Source: Trachythela sp. YZ-2020
Taxonomy: Eukaryota > Cnidaria > Anthozoa > Malacalcyonacea > Clavulariidae
Assembly: GCA_016169945.1 (NCBI GenBank)
Contig: JADLSH010000014.1
Location: forward strand, 404,865-468,864
DNA: 64,000 bases
Reading direction: 5' to 3'
The translations under genes were made by a program, and so were the position numbers. The notes beneath the pieces are model-generated. The model was not told the DNA's origin, did not search any database, and saw only the letters and a list, made by a program, of their open reading frames with translations. Shown here piece by piece: positions 32,557-43,699 of the stretch; the first letter of the stretch is position 1, and the number at the start of each line of letters is the position of its first letter.

Positions 32557-34964
32557 TTTTTCACTATTTTTCAACTAAGTGATGGAAACAACATTAATCC
32601 CAGCAGACTTTATTGCAATTTAGAAAGTGATAGAATACTAAGTCCTACTTTAAAGAGAAAAAGAAGTTGTGATGATATTTCAGGCTGTCCACAAAAACAA
32701 TCAAAACTTGAGTTAGGCAATGACATAAAAGTGCACGATCAAAAAAACTGTACAGAAAACATGAAAAAGTTTCATAAAGCAATGCAGTTGTGTATATATC
32801 AATGTACTGTATGCCATGAAGCTTGGCCGTTGAAAACCAAACCAAAAGAGGTGTCTAAGTATGTTTGTGCCAGGTGTTCCCGTGATAAAAATAGTCCAAA
32901 AAAGTTTTCAATCGAGAACTCAATGATACCATCCCCAGTTCCAAAACAATTGCAAGGTTTAACTCAATTTGAAGAAATGTTAATTGCTAGAGCATTTCCA
33001 GTCATGCATGTATATACAAAACCAAGGGGTGGTCAAAAAGCATACAAAGGTCATGTGATAACATTACCTCAAGATGTGCAACAACTAGCTGACGTATTAC
33101 CAAGGTGCCCAAAGGATCTTCCAGTCATAGTTTTTACTGTAGCAGGAAAGAATAACAACTCTAAAGATTTTATAGTACGTAGAGAAAAGGTTGAGCAGGC
33201 TCTATTTTGGCTTACTGGTTTAGATAAAACTGGGAAACCTAATAATCATTTGTACCAAAATGTCACAATAGATCGCAATGCACTTGACTCATTACCTGAA
33301 AATGGTGTTCTCAATAATATGACAACGGTTGACTTAGAAAATGATCCTGCAGAAGGCCAAGAAGTCGACATTGACTTAGGTCCAAATAATCTTAATACTG
33401 ATGATAAAGTTTATGATGAAAATAGTGAAATGAGTAGTTTTCTTCCAACAAATATTAATAGAAAAAAGGAGAAAGATGTTATTCATGATCAATTTCTTGA
33501 CCAGACTAAAAAGCATGAATGGCATATAGGGAATGAGCCACTAAATGAATTTACTGTACCATTTCTAGCAACAATGTGTTTTCCCACACTCTTTCCTGAC
33601 GGAAAAGGAGATCCAACCAACAACGCTATTTTAATAGATACTGGAAATAATTTGACTGATGCATTTGCAAGCAAATTAAAACATTTAATTAAGTTTTCAG
33701 AAAGGATAAATGATAAGTGGATTTATCGATTTGCTGCACATCCTAGATTTGGGTATTGGGCTTATAACATATTATATCGCAGACGAATTTTAGGCCAAGG
33801 AAGTTATTTTTTGAAACAAAATCCTTCCGAAGCTAACTTAACTTTAGATAACTTAAAAGAAATGCTCCTTTCAAACTCGTATAACTCTCTAATGTCAAAA
33901 CTCATGCATTATGGCAAAAATGTTAGTGGAACAAATGCTTATTGGAGTAAAGCGAGAGAGGATTTAAAAACAATAATTAATCAAAAGGGTCCACCAACAA
34001 TATTCTGGACTTTATCTTGTGCTGATTTCCATTGGCCAGAATTCCATCAGCTGCTAAGAGGTGATGTTGACATAGAAAATACTGAGCGAAGGGGAAATGT
34101 AGTTAATAATCCCCACCTCTTAGATTGGTTATTTACTGAGCGAACTGAAAAATTTGTGAAGTATTGGCTCAAGGAAACCCTTGGTGCAACTTGGCACTGG
34201 TTTAGGTACGAGTATGCTGTCCAAAGAGGCTCAATTCATTGTCACGGGGTAGCAAAACTTGAGAATGATCCTAACTTATGTGAACTTTCGGAAAAAGCAG
34301 TAAAGGGTTATGTAACTGCAAAATCTCTTAGATTGTTACAGAACCTGTCAGAGGATAATTTGTCTGAAAAACAACTCATCATAAAAGAGGGACAGGAAGC
34401 AGAAACAGCTATTTGCCAATATATTGATTCGATTTTGACAACAGTAAATCCTTGCAATCCAGATATTGATAATAGTCATTGGGTAAAACCAGCAACCCAC
34501 CCTTGCAAAAAACATTTTAAAGATATATCTAAAAGTGAATGGGATAAAGATTATGAAGATTTAGTAAATTTAGTACAGAGGCATTCGCAATGTTCATCAG
34601 CTTATTGTTTGCGTAAAAAAGGTGAAGATGAAAATTTATCTTGTCGTTTTAATTATCCAAAAGATTTAAGCGAAAAGACTCACTTGCAGTTTGAGGAGAT
34701 TCGCTCCAAAGATGGCACTTTGCATTACAGAGTCAAAGTAAACACAAAACGTAATGATACCCGTATTAATAATCACCAACGAACGCAGTTGCAGGGGTGG
34801 AGAGCTAACTGTGACATCCAGGTTATCATTGATTATCACTCGTGTTTAGAATATATTGCTAAATATGCCTCTAAGTGTGAAAAGTTATCATCTGTTGCCA
34901 AAGAGGTTTTTACATCTGTGGTGAGTCAAAGTAATAGTGACAATAAAATGGCAATTAAAAGTTA
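32557..34964 (+). CDS. DUF6570 plus Helitron Rep (HUH) domain
   Basis: In frame with the USP ORF; the downstream open part starts at ATG 32731. A KRKR basic patch precedes a zinc-binding CTVC...CARC pair and the DUF6570 block (QLQGLTQFEEMLIARAFPVM). The Helitron-like N domain includes FPTLFPDGKGDP and WTLSCADFHWPEF. The HUH motif HCH is at 34237-34245. The two tyrosines of the Y2 motif (EYIAKY) are at 34852 and 34864. These residues nick ssDNA and link to its 5' end in rolling-circle transposition. The frame ends at a stop near 34963, where a one-base shift leads straight into the helicase part. Confidence 0.88.
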
Positions 34965-37028
34965 ATGATGCGAGCCATTGGACAAAGAGATATGGGTATT
35001 CAAGTAATGCACCAAATACTTTCAATAAAACTTTTAAGCTCATCTTTTCAAGTCGTAACTGCATCCCTTAATGGATCACGCAACATAAAAGTCCAAAATG
35101 GCCAACTGCAAACAGAACCATCAATTCTTGACTTGTATGCCAAAAGGACCCAATTTGAGAATGATTTTCCTGGTGTATCAAAACTTAATTTTGTTCAATT
35201 TGCTTCGACATTCTCAAAAGCTAAATTAGGGATAAAAAAACGAGATAAAAATGTTGTGGTAAAAACCTACCCTAATTTTTCTGCTAATCCCAAAGGACCT
35301 CTACATGCATCATTTTGTAAAAACCAGTTATTAAAATTCAAACCATGGCATAATTGCCTAGACAATGCCTGGGACAATCAGGAAAGTCATGATTCTGTTT
35401 ATATTGAGAGCTGGAAGTCTTTTCTAAATAGCCCAGAGGGAAGAAAACTTGTACCTGATTGGTCTCAACAATTACAGTCTATTTCAGAGTATGCTCAATT
35501 AAGTGACCCAGATGATGTATGTCTTGATAAAATTGGAGAGAGAGAAGAGTGGATGTATTTAGCAGATCTCAACTTTGAGAATAATGAAAAATCAGATAAA
35601 ACATGCTCATATCCTAAAGGATACTGGGAATTAGACAGGTTAAACTACAATCTAGAGCAAATTGGAGATATGCCTTACTGGATTAATACACAAAAAACAA
35701 GCTTTGTTCATAGTATAGGTACTACATCTGAGACAGTGATTAATGTGACTTCTTTAAACGAATGTCAACAAATTGCCTATGATATTGTTCAAAATCATTT
35801 TTCAAGTGAAACTAATGGCCAACTGCTAATGATGATCATTGGCTTAGCTGGCTCCGGTAAAAGTTATGTCATTGATGCAATTAGGTGTCTGCTTAACAAC
35901 AGTTGTAAAGTATCTGCATACTTTGGAATTGCAGCATTTAATGTAAGTGGTACGACTTTGCATTCACTTTTACAATTGCCAATACGAGCTAAAAGGAATG
36001 GCCCATTGACATCCACTGCGTTGTCTAAATTGCAGGATGATTTAAATGGCATCAAATGCTTAATTATTGATGAGTATTCTGTTATTGGGCAAAAAATGTT
36101 TGGTTGGATTGACAGAAGATTAAGACAAGCTACAGGGTTAACTGCTATCCCCTTTGGAGGAATATCAATAATATTAGTAGGAGATGTTGCTCAGCTTCCT
36201 CCAGTTGGTGATAAAGTCTTGTACCACAACAAACCGCACAGTGATTTAGAAACTGAAGGATATTGCATGTATCGCAAGTTTGAAATAGTTATAAGGTTAG
36301 AAGTTAATGAGAGAGCGAAGGGTAGTGATCCACAACAAGAAATTTTTAGGCAGCTTCTACGGCGAGCACGAAATGGTGACTCGTCTTTGGATGACTGGAA
36401 ATTATTATTAACACGACAACCTACTTGTGTTAAAAACATAGCTCACTTCGAAAAAAATGCTGTCAAATTGTCTTATAGCAATGAAAAAGTTGCGAAGGAC
36501 AACTATATTGCCTTAGAACATTTAAACAACCCAGTAATTCAAATTAATGCACAACACAACAACACCCAGGCTAAAAATCTGAGTGCAGATGATATGGGAG
36601 GATTACAACCAACTTTATATATAGCTAAATCTGCTAGGGTTATGTTAACTCGCAACCTTTGGACTGCAGTTGGTCTCTGCAATGGAGCTGTTGGAACTGT
36701 ACTTCACATAATTTATGCTGAAGGACAGTGTCCACCAGCATTGCCAATTGCCATTATAGTTCAATTTGATGAAAAAGATTATTCAGGACCGAGTTTTTCC
36801 CCAACTCTTCGAAATTGTGTTCCGTTATATCCTGTAACAAGTAATTCTGAGACACATGGACAAAAATGTGAACGCCAACAGTACCCTCTCAAACTTGCAT
36901 GGTCAATAACGATCCATAAAGCTCAGGGGCTAACTTTGAAAAATGTATGGGTTGATTTAGGTCCTTCTGAGAAAGCTGCAGGTATGACATATGTTGCACT
37001 ATCAAGAGCAAAAAAATCTCAGACATAG
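34965..37028 (+). CDS. PIF1-family helicase part of the Helitron replicase
   Basis: It continues the Rep protein in the next frame: GQRDMGIQVMHQILS and VTASLNGSR are the usual Rep-helicase linker. Walker A is GLAGSGKS (35841-35864), Walker B LIIDEYSVIG (about 36060-36090), then FGGISIILVGDVAQLPPVGD and the C-terminal SITIHKAQGLT and YVALSRA. It would unwind DNA 5'-3' for strand displacement. The stop at 37026-37028 follows a run of A near 37010. A shift there extends the protein to a TAG at 37181-37183. Catalytic motifs are intact. Confidence 0.9.
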   Translation: MMRAIGQRDMGIQVMHQILSIKLLSSSFQVVTASLNGSRNIKVQNGQLQTEPSILDLYAKRTQFENDFPGVSKLNFVQFASTFSKAKLGIKKRDKNVVVKTYPNFSANPKGPLHASFCKNQLLKFKPWHNCLDNAWDNQESHDSVYIESWKSFLNSPEGRKLVPDWSQQLQSISEYAQLSDPDDVCLDKIGEREEWMYLADLNFENNEKSDKTCSYPKGYWELDRLNYNLEQIGDMPYWINTQKTSFVHSIGTTSETVINVTSLNECQQIAYDIVQNHFSSETNGQLLMMIIGLAGSGKSYVIDAIRCLLNNSCKVSAYFGIAAFNVSGTTLHSLLQLPIRAKRNGPLTSTALSKLQDDLNGIKCLIIDEYSVIGQKMFGWIDRRLRQATGLTAIPFGGISIILVGDVAQLPPVGDKVLYHNKPHSDLETEGYCMYRKFEIVIRLEVNERAKGSDPQQEIFRQLLRRARNGDSSLDDWKLLLTRQPTCVKNIAHFEKNAVKLSYSNEKVAKDNYIALEHLNNPVIQINAQHNNTQAKNLSADDMGGLQPTLYIAKSARVMLTRNLWTAVGLCNGAVGTVLHIIYAEGQCPPALPIAIIVQFDEKDYSGPSFSPTLRNCVPLYPVTSNSETHGQKCERQQYPLKLAWSITIHKAQGLTLKNVWVDLGPSEKAAGMTYVALSRAKKSQT

Positions 37029-37280
37029 TCATTCTACCGATGACTTTTGCTAGACTGAGTGCGGTGACGAAGACCTCAAATTTTAAATATAGAATCCTAG
37101 AAGAAAACCGGCTATGCCAATTAGCAGAAAATACAATGCAAACGCCTGCAAATTCAACTCAACCCAAAATAACAACTAATTAGCAACACTGTAATGCTTT
37201 ATACAGTATCCATTCCAAGTTACAATATTCATTTTTTATCTTTATGGTATTTTAAGCTGAATTTGTTTACAAAATTTTAG

Positions 37281-38717
37281 ATGGAAAGCACAGCACCAGT
37301 ATCCGATTTTATGTCAGATATGAAAAATGACAACTTGGATGCTCGCACTCTGGACAAAATTGACGCTTTAAGTGAGAACGTTATAAGTGAGGAAGCTCCA
37401 GGTGCATCAAAAAGGGTAAGATAAAAAAATCCCTATTGTGATAAAATATTTCACATGTTTAAATTAATTGCACTTTAATTACCATACTTACAGATTTATA
37501 CACCAACCACACCAAGCCCTTCAAACAGAATAAAGTATGGTGCACCCCTATCCTATACTCCATGTAGCCCACAATCTCCTTCCAGAACAAGTGAGTATTT
37601 TCTTGATTTTTCTTATTTGTTTGTCTGTCTGTCTGTATTTGAATGTTCCTGTATCTAGCTAGCATTCACAATCGATAATGTACAACATTTGGCTCATTAA
37701 TTGCCCATGTTTTTTTTCCAACAGAGTACATTGGTTATGTACAAGACGTAACAAAGGTGCAACAGAGCCAAAGAAGCTCAAACCTCTACTACGACATTAC
37801 CCTTCAGATGTCAGAAGCAGAGAGTAAAACTGTTAGAGTCATGCATCAGAGAGGGGACAGCAACAAAAGACAGTTCTTTGTGGATAAAATGGCTGCAGAA
37901 CAACCAATACAATTATCAAACATGCCAATTTCGACAACTGGCACTGTCTTTTTGAACAAGGGAGCTGTTATCGAGGATGTACCACCTCATTTTCTTGACT
38001 TTCAATACCGCCAGTTACAAACTAAACAAGTAACAGCCATAAAAGAAGTTCAAAATTATTCAACGGGTACATTTGCGGTATCGGGACTTCTCCGGTGGTC
38101 TGGACCTCCCCAAAGCCAAAGAGGAATCTACCAAACTTGTTCGCGATGGAACCATTACAGACAGTACTGGAACAATCAAGATTTCCATTTGGGAAGACCA
38201 TATTGAACAAATCGAAGAAGGAGAATTTTACACGATAACTGAGTGCAAACTCAGATTTTATTACGGCAAATGTCTTTCAACGTCTCGAACGACAACTGTC
38301 ACCGAAGCAGCAAGCCAGACGGTAAACGATGTACCAAAAGCAAATAAAACAATTGTGTGCTGCCCAGAAATATTGAATGTATCAGTCAATATGTACCCAG
38401 TGTGCAACAACAAAGACTGCAGAAAGAAGATTAATGGCAACCCTGGCACTAAACTTGTTAAGTGCCTATCATGCAACAGGTCCATGCTCATGAAAAACTG
38501 TTACCTGGATATGAATGTTAACTTTCAGCTGCAGAAGGATGAAAAAACAATGTCTGTTACAGCATTTGGCAGAGTTCTATCAGCATTCCTGAACGAAGAT
38601 GTATACGAATACAGAAACGACGTAGATGGACTAATTGAGAAACTTTTAAGCTTGGAGTCTACAGACTTCCACTTGTCACAAAATGGAAGACTGGTTTCCA
38701 AAGTCCAGCCTCACTAG
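37281..38717 (+). CDS. RPA-like ssDNA-binding protein, three exons, one frameshift
   Basis: Exon 1 37281-37415 (ATG to CAAAAAGG|GTAAG), exon 2 37494-37590 (CAG acceptor, GTGAGT donor), exon 3 from 37725 (CCAACAG acceptor); phases 0 and 1 join correctly. The N-terminus is Ser/Thr/Pro-rich (about 1-78). An OB-fold region follows (YIGYVQDVTKVQ, VTAIKEV, TFAVSGLLRW). A frameshift at about 38090-38110 leads to DGTITDSTGTIKISIWEDHI, the second half of the OB fold, and then a CxxxxC...CLSC zinc motif. RPA-like genes accompany many Helitrons and probably protect displaced single strands. The frameshift may be an assembly error. Confidence 0.78.
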
Positions 38718-38785
38718 TGGCATTCCTTGGGCTATGATGAACAATTAGAATATCTTGCACAAGGAACAATACAATGCACATACTG

Positions 38786-38954
38786 TACAGGGTGTCTCAA
38801 AACCAGACCTTTACAAATTAGAGCCTTTAGAAATTTTGCTTTGTCTGGCATTTTTGCATGCAATTAGAAGCAATTTTAAATTCAAGTGTACAAAATCGAG
38901 GCTTTTTCTAAATGCTCTAATTTTTAAGGTCTGGTTTTTGTAGACATGCCTGTA
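38786..38954. mobile_element. Tc1/mariner-type MITE, 169 bp
   Basis: Ends TACAGGGTGTCTCAAAACC and the inverse near 38928-38954 (GGTCTGGTTTTTGTAGACA...CTGTA), with TA at each end as the expected target dinucleotide. It is embedded in the 3' part of the Helitron-type unit. Confidence 0.85.
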
Positions 38955-39113
38955 CATAACTTATGTGATACCTTCTTTGTTCTGTTATTGTTTTGTTTGT
39001 ACATATATTATCAATACATCATTATTCATTGTACTGTGTTTTCGTTTTCTCATTGCCATTGGCTATAAACCTACGAATTATATCTGCCCGTTTCTTTGAC
39101 TTTGCATTAACAA

Positions 39114-39310
39114 CCAATCTCGTTCCCAGAGTGTGTCTGTTTGCAGGCTGTCCAGTGGCATGACTGGGGAAATCGAATTGAATTTTTCAAAATTCAACCG
39201 ATGAAATTCATCGTCTCATTCAGGACAACCAATGAAATTCATTATTTCATTCGATTTCTCCAGAGTCATGCCACAACCCGCGAACAGGCATACTCTGGGA
39301 ACGAGATTGA
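39114..39310. mobile_element. Palindromic MITE, about 196 bp
   Basis: The left arm CAATCTCGTTCCCAGAGT...GGCATGACTGGGGAAATCGA matches the right arm ACTCTGGGAACGAGATTG in inverse. Centre contains GAAATTCAT repeats. Confidence 0.85.
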
Positions 39311-40214
39311 TTAGCAACCAAACAAAGACGTTTGTTTAAGCTTGTACAATCAATGTCAATGCGAAATCTTTGCAATAAAATATAGATTTTACAATAATTT
39401 TTAAAAACTGACCGCATGCATTTGGCCTGGGAGCCTCTCTCATAACTTAGAAACATGATTATTTTCAATAACAGTACACTATAATCAGCCGGGGGCAGTT
39501 TTAGTGTAAACTATTTCTAGTTATAAATACTGCACTTTATATATCGAGGGGAATTGAAATAAATACCAATCAATGTTGAGTTTTAGTTATGAAATGAACA
39601 CATGGAAATGAAATACTATATTTGCAACGTAGATTCAAGCTTATTTGGTAAGTTTAACACATATGTAAATTCGTTTGAATAACTACAATGTATTGCCACA
39701 TTGGAACATGCATGGTCACAGTTTTAATATATTCTGTACCCTTGGAATTTCCAAGATATTGACAAGGCATTCATGCATTTGGAAATTCTAAAAATATAGG
39801 ATAGCAACCCCATGGGATGCACTAAATCTTCTCGTTCCTACATTCCAGCCACAACCCTGATTTTTTAGATTTCCAATTGATTGCGGTTCCAGGACTGAAC
39901 TTAGTAATAGGTATTAGTATGCAATTCAATTTAAAAATACATGTTATTATATACTGGTTTATGTTCTTCATTGTATTAATTCCAGCAATTTGGTGGTATA
40001 ACCTTAAAATTAGTAATACGGCAAAATAACAAGCTAATTAATAATAAGTTTCAACTGGGTCTTGTTTACATGACAGTCTAACCAGACCCCCTGGGGGTGT
40101 GAGGGGGGAGTGGTGCTCTTTCAAAATACATTTACTATGCACTATTAATTATGTGTTATTACTGTATTTTGCTTAAAGTACTATACTTGCATATTTAATT
40201 ACAATGTATTTTTT
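39311..40214. other. Non-coding 3' part of the Helitron-type unit
   Basis: AT-rich, no supported gene, and a short CCCCCTGGGGGTGTGAGGGG stretch near 40087. No Helitron-like CTRR end with hairpin could be pinned down by eye. Confidence 0.4.
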
Positions 40215-40325
40215 CTTAAATCGCCTTAAATCGCCCTAAAACGCCTTAAAACGCATTACCTAAAAGTTGTGTTTTTTCTTAAATCGCCTAAACTCGCCTT
40301 AACTCGCATTATCTCGCGGCGAGTT
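40215..40325. repeat. Right subterminal array of the Helitron-type unit
   Basis: Runs of TTAAATCGCC, AAAACGCC and AACTCGCC mirror the left array at 29297-29420. The repeats sit just inside the terminal inverted repeats, as transposase-binding sites do in some DNA transposons. Confidence 0.8.
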
Positions 40326-40574
40326 AAGATCCCAGAGCAGGCCTAGAAGAGAACTAGGAAATTATAACAAAGGTACATGAAGGTCAAATTCGAATAGATT
40401 TGCGTTGTGCATGTACGAGATAGTGCTATATAGAACATTCTGAATCCACTTCACTGTTCTCAAGTCGAGTAAACACAGACGACTAAATTGTAAAAGCATC
40501 ATAAAATGCTGATAACTGATCAATAAGTATCTAACAACCCAAAATGTACTGTAAAATTATTAATCAACGCTTCA

Positions 40575-41162
40575 ATGAATTCGACACTCGTATCTCGCAA
40601 CATGAATAAATTGAAAATAATTACAACTGATGACGTAACGTGCGGTGCGAAAGCACCACCCGCACTACCTGACATAGAACCCTCTTCCCTATACTACTTG
40701 CCATGCCAAATAATACTAACAATTATAATTTTGTTTTGCGTATTACTGAAATGTTTGTCGTTGGTCGAAAATAAAATATATTTTCATTATATTTCTATTC
40801 AGATGATCTGGTTACCTGCGCAAGAAAATTTCACAGAGATGAAGAGAATGATTCTCGTTTCAACGAAAATTGTAATTGGCGTAATCATCTTGACATACTT
40901 TGGTGGAACTTTGATCGTTTGTAATGAAGGTATCCCCATTTGTCACAAGCGCTTGACAGAACTCAAAGAAGACGTGAAAGGCTGGCGAGAAAGATGTTTA
41001 AATGAAAGTCAACAAGAGATTAATTCCACATGTTGTCAGGCAGAAAAAGATTACCTTCAGGATAGAATGCGTTCGCACTCGAAGATGTGTTTTTATGAAG
41101 GTAATATAATCAAATTTCATATCGCGTTGGCGTTGGGCATAAATGACTTTTGCGCGTTATAA
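40575..41162 (+). CDS. Possible membrane-protein exon, unassigned
   Basis: A 195-codon frame. Two hydrophobic segments are visible: residues about 43-64 (CQIILTIIILFCVLLKC) and about 92-115 (STKIVIGVIILTYFGGTLIV). A Cys-rich, charged stretch follows with an N-glycosylation site (NES). An acceptor TTCTATTCAG ends at 40801, directly before an in-frame ATG, and a GAAG|GTAATA donor lies near 41098. The true exon may therefore be 40802-41098, encoding a type II single-pass protein of unknown family. No homolog recognised. Confidence 0.4.
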   Translation: MNSTLVSRNMNKLKIITTDDVTCGAKAPPALPDIEPSSLYYLPCQIILTIIILFCVLLKCLSLVENKIYFHYISIQMIWLPAQENFTEMKRMILVSTKIVIGVIILTYFGGTLIVCNEGIPICHKRLTELKEDVKGWRERCLNESQQEINSTCCQAEKDYLQDRMRSHSKMCFYEGNIIKFHIALALGINDFCAL

Positions 41163-41555
41163 TTAAAAATCAATACAATATTAGTTCAAACAATCCGGGA
41201 AGTTCTCTCGATAATGCCTAATGTTGTCTTTCTTCTATTCGACGAAATTTCAGTATTCATTAGTTTTAAAATCCCATACAATAGAAACCCGAAATATCCT
41301 ATTTTTACAGTATATCCACGTTTAGACTAATGTCAATAATAATCAGGAATAAATACTTCTAGAAAAATATGTGATAGCAAAGCTGTCTGAACCTATCAAC
41401 CATACTGTGGTGTTTTTTAAAGCACGCAATGATACATTGAAGTTGAATCACACTTTACTGTTCGGTAGTTAATCACAACTATTTCAATTGTCTATATCAA
41501 GTAACCTATATAGCTTACTATATAATTACCATATGTCTAGTATCAGAATATTACA
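41163..41555 (-). mobile_element. Probable 3' LTR of Ty3/gypsy element
   Basis: On the minus strand a polypurine tract GAAGGGGGAGGAA (41556-41568) is followed at once by TGTAATATTC, the expected LTR start at 41555. The far end of the LTR was not located. Confidence 0.55.
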
Positions 41556-41689
41556 TTCCTCCCCCTTCAGTTCAATTCTCCTAATAATTGTTCCCACTGA
41601 TTAATTGATAATTACTTCGATAATCATTGTTCTGAGATTGATTTAACTGTTTATCAGCTTAACAAAACAAACAATAATAATTAAAGTTT

Positions 41690-43132
41690 GTGCACTTTCA
41701 AATCCTTTCGTACAAAGTCTATTTCCTTCTATTTCTTGCGCTTTTTCAATTGTTCAGATCTTCTTAGTTGTGGGGATGGTGGATTTGGTTCTTTTTGTAA
41801 GGTTTTGTTTGTGGGTTGTTTGTCTTGGGTAGTAGTATTTGGTATGGTTGGAGCATTTGTAGTGGTGACGGTATCTGGGGTTGTAGTGACAGGAATGTTT
41901 GTGGTATCAGGTATGGAGATGGGTTGGTTTTCTTCCATTCGTGTGTCCTTTAACTTCAGTTCCTGGTTTCTTGGTTTCTGTATGGGTTTGAATTTGCTTG
42001 CATCTCTCACGATTGTTCGTCCATCTTTGATTCTTTTTGCGGTAATCTGTGAGCCTTACGTTTCGGTGATAACATATACGTATGGTTCGTACATTGTTTG
42101 GCCTTTGCGTTGGTTTTCTCGTTTTACCACAACAACGCTGTCTTGTGTCGTTTGTCGTGGTATTCTTTACACTTGCGCTCGTGTTCTCTTACTGTTGTGT
42201 CTTGCTCTTGGGTTTCGGTTGGGAAATGGTCCGACTTAATCCTCACCTCTCGATTCAAGAGTAGCTGATTGGGTCGGAATTTTGTTGCAGGATGTGGGGT
42301 ACTTCCGTATGCTGGGAGCATTTCGTATGTGGCTTCTTTAGGATCGATGCCGTCTTGCTTTGATATAGCTATTTTCTTGTCGAACGAGCTTGTTGAATCC
42401 TTCCACTAGACCCTGGGATTTCGGGTGACGTGATGTTATGCGTCTGTGGTTGAAACCTGATTCTTTCGCGAATTCTTCGAAGGCATGCGAGTTGAATGGT
42501 GGGCTATTGTCGCTTTGTAGGTTTCCGGGAATGCCGTGTGTGGAGAAGATTATTTTTAGCTTCTTTCTGGTTGCTTCGAACGATGCATTCTCCCTCAGGG
42601 TATCTCGATTATTGATTTGTAACAACGAGGGCATATTTTCCATCAGTGGCGTAGGAACCGGGGGGCCACAGGGGGCACGTGCCCCCCCCCCCAAGTTTTC
42701 TTCAAAGTGCCCTCTTCTCCAGCCAAAAACATGGAAAAATGGCCCTTTTCTAATAGAAGAGGTGCCCTTAAGGACAAAGTGCCCCCCTCCCAACTTGAAG
42801 TTGCTTCCTACGCCTATGTTTTCCATTTGGAAATGAAGCACAGAAGCAGGTTCTACAGCTAAACATGGTCTGGTTGGTATTTCCATCATTTTAGCGTGTT
42901 CCATGTGTTTCGTGTTTGTTGAAATTTGCCAGTCAAAGCATCTTTTGACTGATTCCTCAATTTGTATGTTCATTTCTGGCGACCACTATTTCCAAGGATT
43001 ACATTTTCCGATTCATAGAACTCGGTTTGGATGTCGATTGATTGGGTTTTAGGGTGGGGTCATTCTTGTTGTGTGTGAATGGCATCTTTCAAATTTTGTA
43101 ACTATACGTAAGGCTTGGTTTCTGTTGCAATT
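41690..43132 (-). pseudogene. Ty3/gypsy integrase and C-terminal region, broken
   Basis: Minus strand. IEESVKRCFDWQIS (zinc-domain end) and the core FSTHGIPGNLQSDNSPPFNS carry one catalytic Asp, and HPKSQGLVEGFNK carries the catalytic Glu region. Then comes STPHPATKFRPNQLLLNREV, the post-core motif, and a Thr/Pro-rich tail (IPVTTTPDTVTTT) ending at 41729. A hAT MITE at 42644-42818 interrupts the core before the first Asp, and frames shift near 42330. It is inactive. Confidence 0.82.
42644..42818. mobile_element. hAT-type MITE, 175 bp
   Basis: Ends CAGTGGCGTAGGAACC and GCTTCCTACGCCTATG with perfect TSD TTTTCCAT (42636-42643, 42819-42826). Same family as 57719-57887, in the opposite orientation. 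Confidence 0.93.
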
Positions 43133-43699
43133 CTACCAGCCAGGGGCGTACGATTTTGGCTGGGGGGTGAAGTTTCGAAATGAGACCGACTCATAAATTC
43201 AGACCGACCTCTCACCCCCGCCCCCAAATTCTAAATCGAAAAGTCAATTGAAAAATTACGTGTGCTGCTCCAATAAGTTGAATGGCAACACAATTCAATA
43301 AACAAAATATGTACACACATACTAATGACCACCTTGTATAAGAAAAAAAGTTTTTATATCTAATTACACTAATTGGAAATTGAGCAGAAACTTGTTCTCT
43401 GACTTTCAGTTACATTGAGTACTGCGCATGAGAGTTCATGTCATACTGCCTTTAGTTTTTAGAAATTACGTACACAGTGCTGTCAGTGCTAAAACTCTTA
43501 GGTGCTAAATTTATTAGGGACAGGATTCACAGACTTGAATGGTGTCGCTAGTATCATAATTAAAATATTATCAAGACAGTTTATCTTTCATATGTTCGTT
43601 GGTGTGAATTAATGAATTATTAAATTTAATCAATATAGTCATATATTTCTCAAGCGTCCGCGCTTTGTTAGTTTTGATTAATTATCTATTACCTATCTA

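Larger units (their letters stand above)
29282..40344 (+). mobile_element. Helitron-type element with terminal inverted repeats, 11.06 kb
   Basis: The left end AGGCCTGCTCTGG(A)ATCTTA and the reverse complement of the right end AGGCCTGCTCTGG(G)ATCTTA agree over 27 bp with one mismatch. The 6 bp AGAAGA flank both sides (29276-29281, 40345-40350; TAGAAGA if the last T is counted as target). Just inside each end lie arrays of AACTCGCC/TTAAATCGCC. Contents in order: TATA promoter, USP-USP-DUF6570-Rep-PIF1 helicase frame, RPA-like gene, two MITEs. Canonical Helitrons lack TIRs and TSDs, so either this is an unusual lineage or a Helitron nested in a TIR element. Confidence 0.8.

Noticed and set aside
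41688..42239. 183-codon plus-strand frame rich in Val/Gly/Phe
   Set aside because: It is the antisense of the Ty3/gypsy pol C-terminus, which has the recognisable protein on the other strand.
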